DNA from: MGOM01 sp035455265
Lineage (GTDB): Bacteria; Chloroflexota; Anaerolineae; Anaerolineales; E44-bin32
DNA length: 25,725 nt
Direction: 5' to 3'
Assembly: GCA_035455265.1 (NCBI GenBank)
Contig: DATIFK010000081.1
Location: 1 to 25,725, forward strand
The translations under genes and the position numbers were made by a program. Every line of letters starts with the position of its first letter. The stretch's first letter is position 1. A model generated the notes under the pieces. The model was given only the letters and a program-made list of their open reading frames with translations, had not been told where the DNA came from and ran no database searches. Positions 1 to 6,572 of this stretch are shown one piece after another.

Positions 1-353
1 GCCGTCCGATTGCGGTAGGTGACGGCGACCCTGGGATCGGCTTTCAGACGTCTGTACCAGGAGGGGTTGTGGGGCCGGCCCCAGTTGGAAGCGATCACGA
101 TGATCGCCTCGCCGGCGGGGATGCCGAAGAGAGGGACTGAACGGGCCTTGCCGGTCCTCCCAGCGGATGGGGTGACGGTCACGACGGAGACTCCCCCCAG
201 GAAACCGGAGAGCGTGGCATTTCCCATCGACAGAGCCAGGGTCGCTCGGTCAAGGAGGTGAAGGGTGGGGGAGAAGAGCCAGATGCCCACGCGTGACGCG
301 GTGATCTTGCGCAAGGCCGCATAGAGCCATCCGGTTCGCGGTTCGTCGATCAT
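1..353 (-). CDS. Deazaflavin (F420)-dependent nitroreductase family protein, 3' end cut by window
   Basis: The 117 visible residues start at the ATG at 353 and run off the left edge, so the C-terminus is missing. Residues 62-113 match the core of the deazaflavin-dependent nitroreductase (DDN, split beta-barrel) family: the 'TGKARSVPL' stretch at 67-75, 'IIVIASNWG' at 84-92 and 'HNPSWYRRLKADP' at 95-107 correspond to the family pattern of a Gly-Lys-x-R segment, an '.vAsnGG' strand and a 'hP.Wy.nl.anP' helix. Family members use F420H2 (some bind FMN or heme) to reduce quinones or nitroaromatics. The N-terminal 60 residues are partly hydrophobic and may associate with the membrane. No clear Shine-Dalgarno precedes the ATG. 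It is the downstream neighbour of a weak attC relic. Family call fairly sure; substrate unknown. Confidence 0.75.
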   Translation of the reverse strand, partial: MIDEPRTGWLYAALRKITASRVGIWLFSPTLHLLDRATLALSMGNATLSGFLGGVSVVTVTPSAGRTGKARSVPLFGIPAGEAIIVIASNWGRPHNPSWYRRLKADPRVAVTYRNRT

Positions 354-426
354 GGGTAGGGCGCTCTCGACCCTCTACACAGCCTGGCCGTCATCGCAAT
401 CGCGTGCCTCCGGCGAGTTGTTGGCA
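354..426 (-). repeat. Eroded attC-like site
   Basis: The 86 bp between two genes holds the hallmark CGAGTTG followed by an R''-like box TGCCAAC (minus strand, 420-426). It also has scattered matches (TCGA, CTACAC, CTGGCCG) to the inner part of the clear attC sites further right. No GTTRRRY R' box is visible, so this would be a decayed or truncated site. Confidence 0.4.
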
Positions 427-439
427 CCCGGCAATATGT

Positions 440-868
440 TCAGTCGTAGATCCAGAGGAAGAGGTCCTTGCCTTCGAATGCCGCGGTCTGGGCGAAGGGC
501 ACGAGGCGGCCAAGGAAGCTGTCGGCGTCTTGTTCCGACCATTCTCCCTCCTTCGCCTGTTCCGTCGAGGCCCATCGGGCGGCCACGGAAGCCTGATCGG
601 GCGGGGCGATGTTGCTGAGCGAGGTGATCAGCTCCGTCGGGAGCCTGATCAGCCAGGGCCCCTGCGGAGAGGCCTGGCCCATGGGTTGGTACTCCGGCAG
701 CAACTCCGCCAAGGTCTTCTGGAGAAACAAGGAGTGAAGCGCGGCGAGCTTGAGGGGATCCAGGCCGTCGACGTTGACGCCTTTGAACGTTCCCAGAGGG
801 TAGTCGGAGGCCAGGATGGAGCTGCTATCGTTGGAGGCTGCGAGAAGGAGGTCGGCCGCTGTGCTCAC
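440..868 (-). CDS. Uncharacterised soluble protein (142 aa)
   Basis: I chose the GTG at 868 because a strong Shine-Dalgarno (CCAGGAGGT, 5 nt spacing) precedes it. The same frame is open further upstream, but no other start has such a site. The product is acidic with no signal peptide or membrane segment. It contains 'VDGLDPLKLAALHSLF' near residues 33-48, a predicted amphipathic helical stretch, and ends in 'FEGKDLFLWIYD'. I recall uncharacterised bacterial proteins with a similar '.W..tE......W..eD...fL..L' region and a terminal 'GK.lfLW', but no function is known. It lies 148 bp downstream of another uncharacterised gene with no attC between them, so the two may belong to one cassette. Confidence 0.7.
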   Translation of the reverse strand: MSTAADLLLAASNDSSSILASDYPLGTFKGVNVDGLDPLKLAALHSLFLQKTLAELLPEYQPMGQASPQGPWLIRLPTELITSLSNIAPPDQASVAARWASTEQAKEGEWSEQDADSFLGRLVPFAQTAAFEGKDLFLWIYD

Positions 869-1016
869 TGAAACCTCCTGGGGTGTAGTGTAGCTCCCGC
901 CGGTTGGTCTTGGTGGCGAGCCCTCCATCACTCTACGCCTGGCGAGAACGGTAGGCAAGTCTTCCATCAGCGTCATTGCGGCGCGGCCCCGGGAAAGCCG
1001 AGGAGCGGCTCCAATC

Positions 1017-1388
1017 CTAGGGTTGCTTGGCCCGGGATTCCTCGATCTTGCGGAACTGAGTGATGACGTCTTGCCCGGCTCCGAACAAGGCCGCCAGCGC
1101 ACCCTGGCCGGCCATGAGTTCGGTGTACTTCGCCTCGGCGCGACGCCATCCTTCGGGCGTGACAAGATAGAAGTAGACCTGGCCGGTGGCCGGAAGCGGA
1201 TGATCGGATGTCTGGCTCGTCTGATCGAGCGAGTCCGAGGCGACGCGAACGAACGCTTTCGCGGCGTCGCGCAAGGCCGCGTGCCCCACACCTCCCAGAA
1301 CCCCGCCGCCGGTGCTGTAGTACAGACTTGCATCTCCCGATAGGAACGACGTCAGGGTAGCCACGGCCTTGCCGAGACCCATGTCCAT
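1017..1388 (-). CDS. Uncharacterised protein with GDASLYYSTGGGVLGG motif (123 aa)
   Basis: The start is the ATG at 1388, with GGAG 5 nt upstream; an in-frame GTG at 1391 is also possible. The product begins with a short helix, then carries a glycine-rich 'SGDASLYYSTGGGVLGG' near residue 17, an alanine-rich helix, and 'YFYLVTPEGWRRAE' near residue 72. It ends with a stretch ('GQDVITQFRKIEE') likely to be helical. I recall uncharacterised proteins with a very similar glycine motif, but no biochemical role. No transmembrane segment or signal peptide is seen. A perfect 7-bp inverted repeat (ACGACTC...GAGTCGT, 1390-1411) sits immediately upstream and could act on translation or as an operator. Likely co-transcribed with the next gene downstream. 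Confidence 0.7.
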   Translation of the reverse strand: MDMGLGKAVATLTSFLSGDASLYYSTGGGVLGGVGHAALRDAAKAFVRVASDSLDQTSQTSDHPLPATGQVYFYLVTPEGWRRAEAKYTELMAGQGALAALFGAGQDVITQFRKIEESRAKQP

Positions 1389-1450
1389 CACGACTCCGTA
1401 CGGAGAGTCGTGCGGCCAATCGGCTGGAAGGCCGAGCTAGTGCGGCCGGA

Positions 1451-1620
1451 TGCCCAAGGCGAGGTCTCGGAGACGAGGATACGGGTTGTTGGTGGTCACA
1501 GGACTGCACCTCGATCAGGGGCGGGCCCGCGGCCCCGATCGGGCTTCCGGTATGTCGCGATGACCACGCCGGTGGTCGTGGTCCTGGAGCCGACGAGCCG
1601 CATGAGCCGAGTTGTTGGTC
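1451..1620 (-). repeat. Degenerate attC site
   Basis: The right end is CCGAGTTGTTGGTC, giving an R''-like GACCAAC box (1614-1620) directly abutting the TAG stop of the next gene, as in the clear cassettes. The left end has GCCCAAGGCGAGG, resembling the GCCCAACGG..CGAGGCGAG end of the 16.1 kb site. Internal dyads are present: CGATC-GGGGC / GCCCC-GATCG at 1512-1541 and GACCAC/GTGGTC at 1562-1577. Both boxes deviate from consensus, so recombination activity is doubtful. Confidence 0.45.
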
Positions 1621-2238
1621 CTAGGTCCAGAACCTTGCCACCTGATAGAGCGCGAGCAGCAGGAAGACCAACCCCGCACCGCCGTACAGCAAGGCGGCAG
1701 AATAGGTCTTGCCCTCGCCGTGGTGCCGGATGTGGTCGCGGAACCGTTCGGCGATTTGACTGCCGATTTGGCTATTCTCGGGCGATCTCACTCGGAAGTA
1801 CGCGCTCAGGAGGGCGGGATAGGCCCTCGCCTGCAAGGTGTCGTGGAGAGAGGCGAGCGTGAAGCCCAGGAGGGACTCCTGGTAAGGCAAGCCAAGGCCT
1901 TCGAGGGCGGCCTGCAAGCCGGCTCGGAAGCCGCGCTCCGAAACGGCGACGACGATGAATCCGGCCGAGGGCCTCCAGACGGCGAAGAGGATCACGGCAA
2001 GGAGCACAAGGAAGAGGAACGCCGGGCTGCAAATGGCCGCGGGAGCTTCGGTGAAGAGGGAAACGACGGCCAGAAGTGTGGGGGCAGCCGCGAGGGTGAC
2101 CAGCCACGCGGCTGCCGTCGCCCGAAAGACGAGGGGCTTCTTGCGGATTCCCACCAGGGCGCCGATGGCCAGGAAGGCGGAGGCCGTGATCAGCGGGGGC
2201 AGAACCAGGAGAACCTTCAGGGTGGAGGTCGGCAACAT
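1621..2238 (-). CDS. Multi-pass membrane protein, uncharacterised (205 aa)
   Basis: ATG start at 2238. Four to five hydrophobic segments are visible: residues about 8-30, 41-62, 70-92, roughly 93-103 (weak) and a last one near 183-204. A soluble stretch of about 70 residues (approximately 105-180) lies before the final helix and contains 'SPENSQIGSQIAERFRDHIRHHGEGKTYS'. The gene starts 15 bp after the stop of another membrane-protein gene of similar character, so the two are almost certainly one transcription unit and perhaps one complex. The stop codon abuts an R''-like box, consistent with a two-gene cassette. No recognised family; role unknown. Confidence 0.75.
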   Translation of the reverse strand: MLPTSTLKVLLVLPPLITASAFLAIGALVGIRKKPLVFRATAAAWLVTLAAAPTLLAVVSLFTEAPAAICSPAFLFLVLLAVILFAVWRPSAGFIVVAVSERGFRAGLQAALEGLGLPYQESLLGFTLASLHDTLQARAYPALLSAYFRVRSPENSQIGSQIAERFRDHIRHHGEGKTYSAALLYGGAGLVFLLLALYQVARFWT

Positions 2239-2253
2239 GATGGTCCCCTTGGT

Positions 2254-2775
2254 CTATCCAGCGAGCCTTTGAACAACCATCCAGACTCCGGCTGTCAGCA
2301 GTCCACCAACTCCACAGAACGCCAAACCCTTCAAGAATCCGATGAAGTGAAAGCGGTAGTCCCGGTAACCCGCCATTCCCTCAGTCCCCGGGAGAATCAT
2401 CTGCCGGGGCTGGATCGTGCAAAAGAGAAGCCAGTCGAGGATGAGCAAATCGAGCGTGTTGAACACCAACAGGGCTACGGCAGAAAACGTCAGCGCCGGC
2501 AGGAAGGGGACATCGTTGGTCCTGGCCCTCACGGCGACTAGCCCCAGCAGGATGACCACAAGAACGGCGACGAGAAACGAGGCCGCCACAAGTGGGCGGA
2601 GTCGGGCGGCTCGGGGGGACATGGGGCCGTACTTCTGCCGAATGTCCGGAGGGTAATCGCCAACCCACATGTCCGCCGCGACCGAAGCGCTGAGAACCGC
2701 CAGGACCGTCAGGGTGACCGACAACACCAGGCCGGACAGAAGGGCGGTTCTGAAGAGGAGAGGCCAGTCGAACAA
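2254..2775 (-). CDS. Membrane protein with GYRDYRFHF(I/R)GFLKG motif (173 aa)
   Basis: ATG at 2775. Segments at about residues 8-34, 64-85, 93-116 and 147-170 are strongly hydrophobic, giving four predicted membrane helices. The loop between helices 3 and 4 carries 'ILPGTEGMAGYRDYRFHFIGFLKG', a motif I recall from uncharacterised bacterial integral membrane proteins (the 'LDW' just before it is also typical). Function is unknown. The downstream gene begins 15 bp after its stop, so the pair looks operonic. Upstream lies a 9-bp perfect hairpin, not another membrane gene. Confidence 0.75.
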   Translation of the reverse strand: MFDWPLLFRTALLSGLVLSVTLTVLAVLSASVAADMWVGDYPPDIRQKYGPMSPRAARLRPLVAASFLVAVLVVILLGLVAVRARTNDVPFLPALTFSAVALLVFNTLDLLILDWLLFCTIQPRQMILPGTEGMAGYRDYRFHFIGFLKGLAFCGVGGLLTAGVWMVVQRLAG

Positions 2776-2799
2776 GGAGACTCCCGGGCTCGTCAGGCT

Positions 2800-2823
2800 G
2801 CCCGCCGTTGCGGGACGGCGGGC
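2800..2823. other. Perfect 9-bp hairpin between genes
   Basis: GCCCGCCGT and ACGGCGGGC form a perfect 9-bp stem with a 6-nt loop. No T-run follows on the minus strand, so it is not a canonical intrinsic terminator for the VOC gene upstream. It may attenuate transcription or protect the mRNA 3' end. No attC box is seen between 2776 and 2893. Confidence 0.5.
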
Positions 2824-2893
2824 TCACTTTAGGCCAACGCAACAGAGAAGGCAAGCCTGTGGTGAACCGCTTCAAGCATGTAGACGGCTTTCG

Positions 2894-3301
2894 TCAAGCG
2901 GGCGGGCCGGCAACCGGTTGGATGAGGTCCCACAAGTTCCCGTACAAGTCTTCAAAGACCGCGACGGTTCCGTACGGCGCCTCTTTGGGCTGCCGGACGA
3001 ACCGTATGCCCGCGGACTGCATGTCGTTGAAGTCGCGCCAGAAATCATCGGTTCGGAGGAAGAGGAAGACCCTTCCCCCCGTCTGATTTCCGACGGCGGC
3101 CGACTGGGTCGGATTGGTGGCGCGCGCCAGGAGGACCGACGTGCCGTCCGAGCCGGGAGGGGCAACAACGACCCAACGTTTGTCTTGTTCGGGCTGATAG
3201 GTGTCCTCGACCAACCTGAAGTGAAGCTTGCCGCAGAAGAACGCGATGGCCTCGTCGTAGTCCCGGACGACCAAAGCCACATGAAGGATCGACTGGGTCA
3301 T
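2894..3301 (-). CDS. VOC superfamily protein (glyoxalase/bleomycin-resistance fold)
   Basis: The start is the ATG at 3301 ('MTQSILHVALVVRDY'), where the family fold begins; the frame extends upstream but without homology. The 135 residues make two beta-alpha-beta-beta-beta modules. His7 and Glu117 (in 'VFEDLYGNLWDL') are in the usual metal-ligand positions, and 'A.FF...L.F.lved' is the typical first-module helix and strand. VOC proteins bind a divalent metal and act as glyoxalases, dioxygenases, FosA-type thiol transferases or ligand-sequestering resistance proteins; the substrate cannot be told here. It lies 68 bp downstream of the cupin gene, in the same direction, with no attC between. Confidence 0.85.
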   Translation of the reverse strand: MTQSILHVALVVRDYDEAIAFFCGKLHFRLVEDTYQPEQDKRWVVVAPPGSDGTSVLLARATNPTQSAAVGNQTGGRVFLFLRTDDFWRDFNDMQSAGIRFVRQPKEAPYGTVAVFEDLYGNLWDLIQPVAGPPA

Positions 3302-3369
3302 TCCTGTCCGCGCTCCTTTGCGCGAAGGGACCTCGCTGCTTGGCTGATGCGCAGAAAGGGTCCGGCTAG

Positions 3370-3729
3370 CTAGATCCATTCCAATTCCTGCAACGTACGT
3401 TCGTCGGTGACATTGCCGGTGTTGAGCGTCGAGATGGGCTCGAGCAGGAGGGCATGGACCTCCTCCTCGGCGACGGGTCGATGCTCGACGCCCGCGGGGA
3501 CGATGAAGAACTCGCCCTCCTTGAGAGTCACGGCGCCATCCCTGAGCTGAATGGTCAGCTGACCTTTTGTCACCAGAAACAGCTCGTCTTCGTTCTGGTG
3601 GAGGTGCCAGACGAAGTCGCCTTTGAACTTGGCGAGTTTCACGTACTGGCCGTTGAGTTGGCCGGCGATCTTGGGGGACCAGTACTCCCGGATCAGGTCG
3701 AACTTCTCAGCAAGGTTCACCTTGGGCAT
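3370..3729 (-). CDS. Small single-domain cupin
   Basis: The ATG at 3729 is chosen because GGAGGT lies 4 nt upstream; an earlier in-frame ATG overlaps that site. The 119-residue product has cupin motif 1 as 'WHLHQNEDELFLVTKGQL' (His42, His44, Glu48) and motif 2 as 'EFFIVPAGVEHRP' (His83), so the full metal-binding set is kept. It resembles the mannose-6-phosphate-isomerase-like small cupins common in bacteria, whose substrates are mostly unknown. It probably forms a dimer in the cytoplasm. It is followed 68 bp later by the VOC gene, which suggests co-expression. A degenerate attC lies just upstream. Confidence 0.88.
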   Translation of the reverse strand: MPKVNLAEKFDLIREYWSPKIAGQLNGQYVKLAKFKGDFVWHLHQNEDELFLVTKGQLTIQLRDGAVTLKEGEFFIVPAGVEHRPVAEEEVHALLLEPISTLNTGNVTDERTLQELEWI

Positions 3730-3755
3730 ACATACCTCCATGGATGGGCCGGGGC

Positions 3756-3857
3756 GGCCACCGGGGGCGAGGCAGGCCCCACTCTACGACAGGCCTGGCG
3801 GCAAGACAAGTCCCGGGTTCCATCCTGAAGGGCATTAGCCCGTCCGAGTTGTTGGGC
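3756..3857 (-). repeat. attC site with good R'' and degenerate R'
   Basis: GTCCGAGTTGTTGGGC ends the site, giving a consensus R'' box GCCCAAC on the minus strand (3851-3857). The left end, GGCCACCGGGGGCGAGGC, aligns to GCCTAACGGCCTCGAG of intact sites but has lost the GTT core. The site is about 100 bp and contains a CAGGCCTGGCGG-type inner arm. It would be the attC of the metallo-beta-lactamase-fold gene, whose stop is 97 bp away, further than in intact cassettes. Confidence 0.55.
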
Positions 3858-3953
3858 TGCCGATCCGGCGCGGGGGGCCCAGTTGGGACGGTGTCAGGCC
3901 CGATGATTTCGAAGGACTCGGGCGAACAGAACCAGGCTGAGGACCACGTGGAT

Positions 3954-4580
3954 TCACATCCGCGGGGCCGCTCCTGTCGAGGGATTGGGATTCATCTTCC
4001 TGATGGGGCCGTGGGCGGGATAGATCGTCGCTGCGCCTCGTTCTCGAAGCCGTCGCCAACTTTGCAGGGCGGGTGGATTGTCGGCGGAATACTCCTCGGG
4101 CGGCAGATCACCCGTGAAGACGGAGCCGTCATCCAGCAGGAGGCTGACGCTGTCATCCGAGTGGCCGGGAGTGTGGAGGATCTCCCCGGCAAGGCCGATT
4201 TGCCTGAGCAGCCGGCGACTCTCCTCGAAAGCGATGGTGACATTTCCGTCCTGCGTGATGTCGACGTAGTGGTCCGAGGGCTTGGTCCACGTCTTCATGA
4301 CGGGGATCGCGGCGACCTGGGCGTCCAGCACGAGCAGCGGGACGCCCTCACGCTTGAATTCCTCGGCGAGGCCAGCGTGGTCGATGTGGTAGTGGGTGGC
4401 CAGGGCATAGCGGATCTGCGGCAGAGGAACGCCCATTCTTCTGAGACTAGCTTTCATGGCGCCCATCGAGCCCGGCCAGCCGATGTCCACAAGCAACCGG
4501 GAAACACCGGCGCTGACAACCCAATAGTTCGTGGAGCGGTACCCCACGTTCACGATCGTGGCGGGAGCGTCGGGGTTCAT
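3954..4580 (-). CDS. Metallo-beta-lactamase-fold hydrolase
   Basis: The ATG at 4580 begins the recognisable domain; the open frame upstream shows no homology and no good ribosome site. In the 208-residue product the HxHxDH motif is 'THYHIDHAG' (His63, His65, Asp67, His68), followed by His140 in 'HTPGHSDDS', Asp158 in 'FTGDLPPEE' and His190 in 'YPAHG'. This is the complete dinuclear-metal ligand set of the superfamily. Length and motif spacing fit the small glyoxalase-II-like hydrolases. It lacks features that would call a true beta-lactamase, so thioester or phosphodiester hydrolysis is as likely. The C-terminal 15 residues (Pro/Asn-rich) look like an extension made by readthrough to a new stop. 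Confidence 0.88.
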   Translation of the reverse strand: MNPDAPATIVNVGYRSTNYWVVSAGVSRLLVDIGWPGSMGAMKASLRRMGVPLPQIRYALATHYHIDHAGLAEEFKREGVPLLVLDAQVAAIPVMKTWTKPSDHYVDITQDGNVTIAFEESRRLLRQIGLAGEILHTPGHSDDSVSLLLDDGSVFTGDLPPEEYSADNPPALQSWRRLRERGAATIYPAHGPIRKMNPNPSTGAAPRM

Positions 4581-4709
4581 TGTGACCCAGGGCGCTGCCC
4601 ACGCGGACGGCTGCCGGCCGTTGTCGTCACGTCTCCCTCGGGAAGGACGACCGGGTGCGTATGACGGGCTCATCCCCGAGAGCGATGAAGCGCAGCCGGA
4701 GATCGGTCT

Positions 4710-5255
4710 CTACAAATCGAGGATGCCCAGGTATTGTCTCCATGGCCCAACGGATACCTGATAGCGCTTCGCCAGGGTCTTGACGATCTGGTGGAGGTGG
4801 TTGAAGTCGTGGACGACCCACGTGGCCAACAGATTCGCCAGCTTGACCGTCCCCAAGGACGGGTGTTCGGCCTCTCGGGCAAGCTGTGCCGGACCGAGAT
4901 GTTGGCTGCCGATGAAGGAAAGGCTCTCCTGGCGCAGACGGGTGAATTCCGCCAGCAGCTCGGGGACACCCGCCTCCATGAGCTTGCCTTCGGCGGGAAG
5001 TTGTTGAAAGGGCGGGAACTTGCGGACGGCCTCCTGCGAGAGAACGACTCGCGCCCTGGGGATCCAATTGGACCTCTCGTTGTGAACGAAGTGAACCAGG
5101 ACGGTATGGGGGCTCCAGGCCTCTGGATCCTCCTGAAAGTGAAGCCAGCTGTCCGGCAGGTTTCCCAGGAGCGAACTCAAGACTCGAGGCGTTTCCGCAA
5201 GGGAGGCCAGAGCCTCCTCCAACCGGAATGGATCCGACTCGATCATGGGCGGCAC
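4710..5255 (-). CDS. DinB-family four-helix-bundle protein
   Basis: I prefer the GTG at 5255, which has AGGAGGT 5 nt upstream; the ATG at 5246 is three codons further in. The 181-residue product is a helical bundle with the DinB/YfiT-like pattern: 'HTVLVHFVHNERSNWIPR' in helix 2 and 'LLATWVVHDFNHLHQI' in helix 4, the latter supplying the paired histidines of the metal site. The family includes bacillithiol, mycothiol and glutathione-dependent thiol transferases and many proteins of unknown role, often stress-related. It lies 129 bp upstream of the metallo-hydrolase gene, same direction, with no obvious attC between. Function beyond family is not determinable. Confidence 0.85.
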   Translation of the reverse strand: MPPMIESDPFRLEEALASLAETPRVLSSLLGNLPDSWLHFQEDPEAWSPHTVLVHFVHNERSNWIPRARVVLSQEAVRKFPPFQQLPAEGKLMEAGVPELLAEFTRLRQESLSFIGSQHLGPAQLAREAEHPSLGTVKLANLLATWVVHDFNHLHQIVKTLAKRYQVSVGPWRQYLGILDL

Positions 5256-5397
5256 AGTCCACCTCCTCCCACATCCGGTCCAACATTTTCCCGACGGCAC
5301 TCCCTACGGCCGGGTCAACCGAATCCTTGGGCCGCCACTTCCACGAAGTCGTTCGATGGGGCTGCCTTGGAGGGAAAGGCGGCGCCAGGCTATCCGG

Positions 5398-5559
5398 CTA
5401 GGGGCGGAACGCCCACAGCGCAAGGCAGAATAGCCCGATGCCGAGCAGCGTCACGAGCGTGTTGACGGATGCCGTCCCAAGAAGGCTGAGCACCACCACC
5501 GCGACTCCCATGGCAAGGGCGACAGCCTTGAGGACGAGCTGTACGATGGGCTGATTCAT
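5398..5559 (-). CDS. Very small two-helix membrane protein (53 aa)
   Basis: The ATG at 5559 has GGAGG 5 nt upstream. The longer open frame upstream is not supported. The peptide starts MNQPIVQLVLKAVALAMG and is almost wholly hydrophobic, with two predicted helices at about residues 8-26 and 32-50 separated by a short 'GTASVN' turn. It ends 'LWAFRP'. I recall similar short uncharacterised membrane peptides in Firmicutes and other bacteria; no function is known. It sits 142 bp upstream of the DinB gene with no attC visible between. Confidence 0.75.
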   Translation of the reverse strand: MNQPIVQLVLKAVALAMGVAVVVLSLLGTASVNTLVTLLGIGLFCLALWAFRP

Positions 5560-5755
5560 CTTGGCCTCCGTTGTGTGGTCAGAAGAGAGCTGGGCGACGT
5601 GGGCAACGTCGAGAAAGAGAACCCGATGGGGTTCGAAAGGATGCGAGCGCGTGGCGTGGAGACTCAAGGTCTGGGCCGAGTGGGAAGGCTTTGCCTGTCC
5701 GTTCCGAGGTATCGGACGTAGTCGTCGCCGAACCTTGCGCGCAGACGGCCCGACC

Positions 5756-5775
5756 GGCGACGGCGTCTGGTCGCC
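5756..5775. other. 6-bp hairpin near the end of the DUF5655-like gene
   Basis: GGCGAC and GTCGCC flank an 8-nt loop just downstream (minus strand) of the stop at 5785. There is no T-run, so terminator activity is uncertain. The rest of 5560-5784 shows no gene and no attC box. Confidence 0.3.
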
Positions 5776-5784
5776 GCGAGAACC

Positions 5785-6186
5785 CTATCCGGCCTCGGCC
5801 CACGCCTCCCAAATCCAATGGACGGTTTCCTCGTCCAGATCGTTTGGCGAACGGAGCTCAAGGTGGTGTGTGAACCGCCCCGGCCTGGGCTCGTACACTT
5901 GCTTCCAGCGGCGAGAAGGCTCGCGGTACCGGAACGCAAGCGACAGAACCAGGGGCGCATGCCGACCAGGAAGGTAGCGGTCAGGAATCCAGGCCCAGGC
6001 AAAGGCTCTTCTCCGGCGGAAGGCAATCTGGCTCTTGCTGACAGCCATCGAAACGGCTGGCAGCCGGTCCATTGCCCTGCGAAGGAGGTTGAAGAGAGTC
6101 CTTGACAGCTCAAACCCTTCGAAGAAGCCCTCGAGGTCCATCTTTGGTGCAACACGTGATGGCGGGGGGGTCTTGATGGCGGGCAT
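5785..6186 (-). CDS. DUF5655-type protein (133 aa)
   Basis: Residues from 'MDLEGFFEGFELSRTLFNLLRRAMDRL' onward match the pattern of DUF5655 domain proteins: 'VSKSQIAFRRRRAFAWAW', 'APLVLSLAFRYREPS.RWKQVYEPRPGRFTHHLEL' and a final 'HWIWEAWAEAG'. The domain resembles the DUF1801/iron-chaperone fold of small cytosolic proteins; no activity is established. Two starts are possible: ATG at 6186, whose GGGAGGA lies almost directly against it, and ATG at 6141, where the domain begins. I list the longer form with low certainty. An attC-like relic begins right upstream. Confidence 0.8.
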   Translation of the reverse strand: MPAIKTPPPSRVAPKMDLEGFFEGFELSRTLFNLLRRAMDRLPAVSMAVSKSQIAFRRRRAFAWAWIPDRYLPGRHAPLVLSLAFRYREPSRRWKQVYEPRPGRFTHHLELRSPNDLDEETVHWIWEAWAEAG

Positions 6187-6194
6187 TCCTCCCG

Positions 6195-6350
6195 GTGCCG
6201 GAAAGCCACATCCATAGTAGCAGACGAACGCGGAGGCTGCTCCTGGCGAGGCGATCCTCCTCCAACTCCTCTGGCTCGACTCAGGCCTGGCGTCGACATT
6301 CGGGACCATTGTCGTCACGAGCGGAATCAGAAGCCTCCGAGTTGTTGGCC
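6195..6350 (-). repeat. Degenerate attC-like site
   Basis: The right end AAGCCTCCGAGTTGTTGGCC provides an R''-like GGCCAAC box (6344-6350) with the typical CGAGTTG neighbour. The CGGAGGCT at about 6230 is complementary to AGCCTCCG just before it, forming an outer stem. GACGAACG at the left matches the GGACGAACACC arm of intact sites. No GTTRRRY R' box remains. The cassette to its right carries the CarD-like gene in reverse orientation. Confidence 0.4.
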
Positions 6351-6449
6351 GATATGGATAAAGCGTTGACCTCACTCCTGTCCGAGGCCGATGAGCCGTG
6401 GGGGTCGCCGGACGCCGTCAGACGGATCGATGGACGAGGGTTTGGGTAG

Positions 6450-6455
6450 TATAAT
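6450..6455 (+). promoter_or_regulatory. Candidate -10 box for the plus-strand CarD-like gene
   Basis: A perfect TATAAT lies in an otherwise GC-rich stretch, 117 bp upstream of the CarD-like ATG. No good TTGACA-like -35 is found at 16-18 bp, so strength and start site are uncertain. It is the only consensus -10 I noticed facing the one reverse-oriented gene, which would need its own promoter. Confidence 0.5.
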
Positions 6456-6572
6456 AGCAGCAACCGTATAGCTGGTTTAGCGTGCAGTCATGCCGTCAGA
6501 CCCCCATATGGGCCTGGCGGCATCTTGTTCGGTGAACGGTCAGCACCCGCCTCAGATGAAGGAGGCCTGGAT

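Noticed and set aside
872..1333. Upstream extension of the 440-868 gene across the 1017 gene
   Set aside because: It overlaps another well-supported gene in a different frame, and the GTG at 868 has a near-perfect Shine-Dalgarno.
1612..2541. Long plus-strand open frame opposite the two membrane-protein genes
   Set aside because: Its product is Gln/Gly/Glu-rich low-complexity sequence, typical of the antisense of high-GC genes, while both minus-strand frames have clear membrane segments and good starts.
2800..2823. Hairpin as an intrinsic terminator of the VOC gene
   Set aside because: No T-run follows the stem on the minus strand; kept only as a hairpin.
3954..4580. Calling the metallo-hydrolase a beta-lactamase resistance gene
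   Set aside because: The motifs define only the superfamily; there is no signal peptide or class B hallmark beyond the shared metal site.
3744..4664. Long plus-strand open frame opposite the metallo-hydrolase gene
   Set aside because: The minus strand contains the full HxHxDH...H...D...H set; the plus frame shows no domain.
5278..5284. GTCCAAC as an R' box of an attC upstream of the DinB gene
   Set aside because: It fits the box by itself, but there is no partner R'' or shared attC body near the stop at 5398, so it is probably chance.
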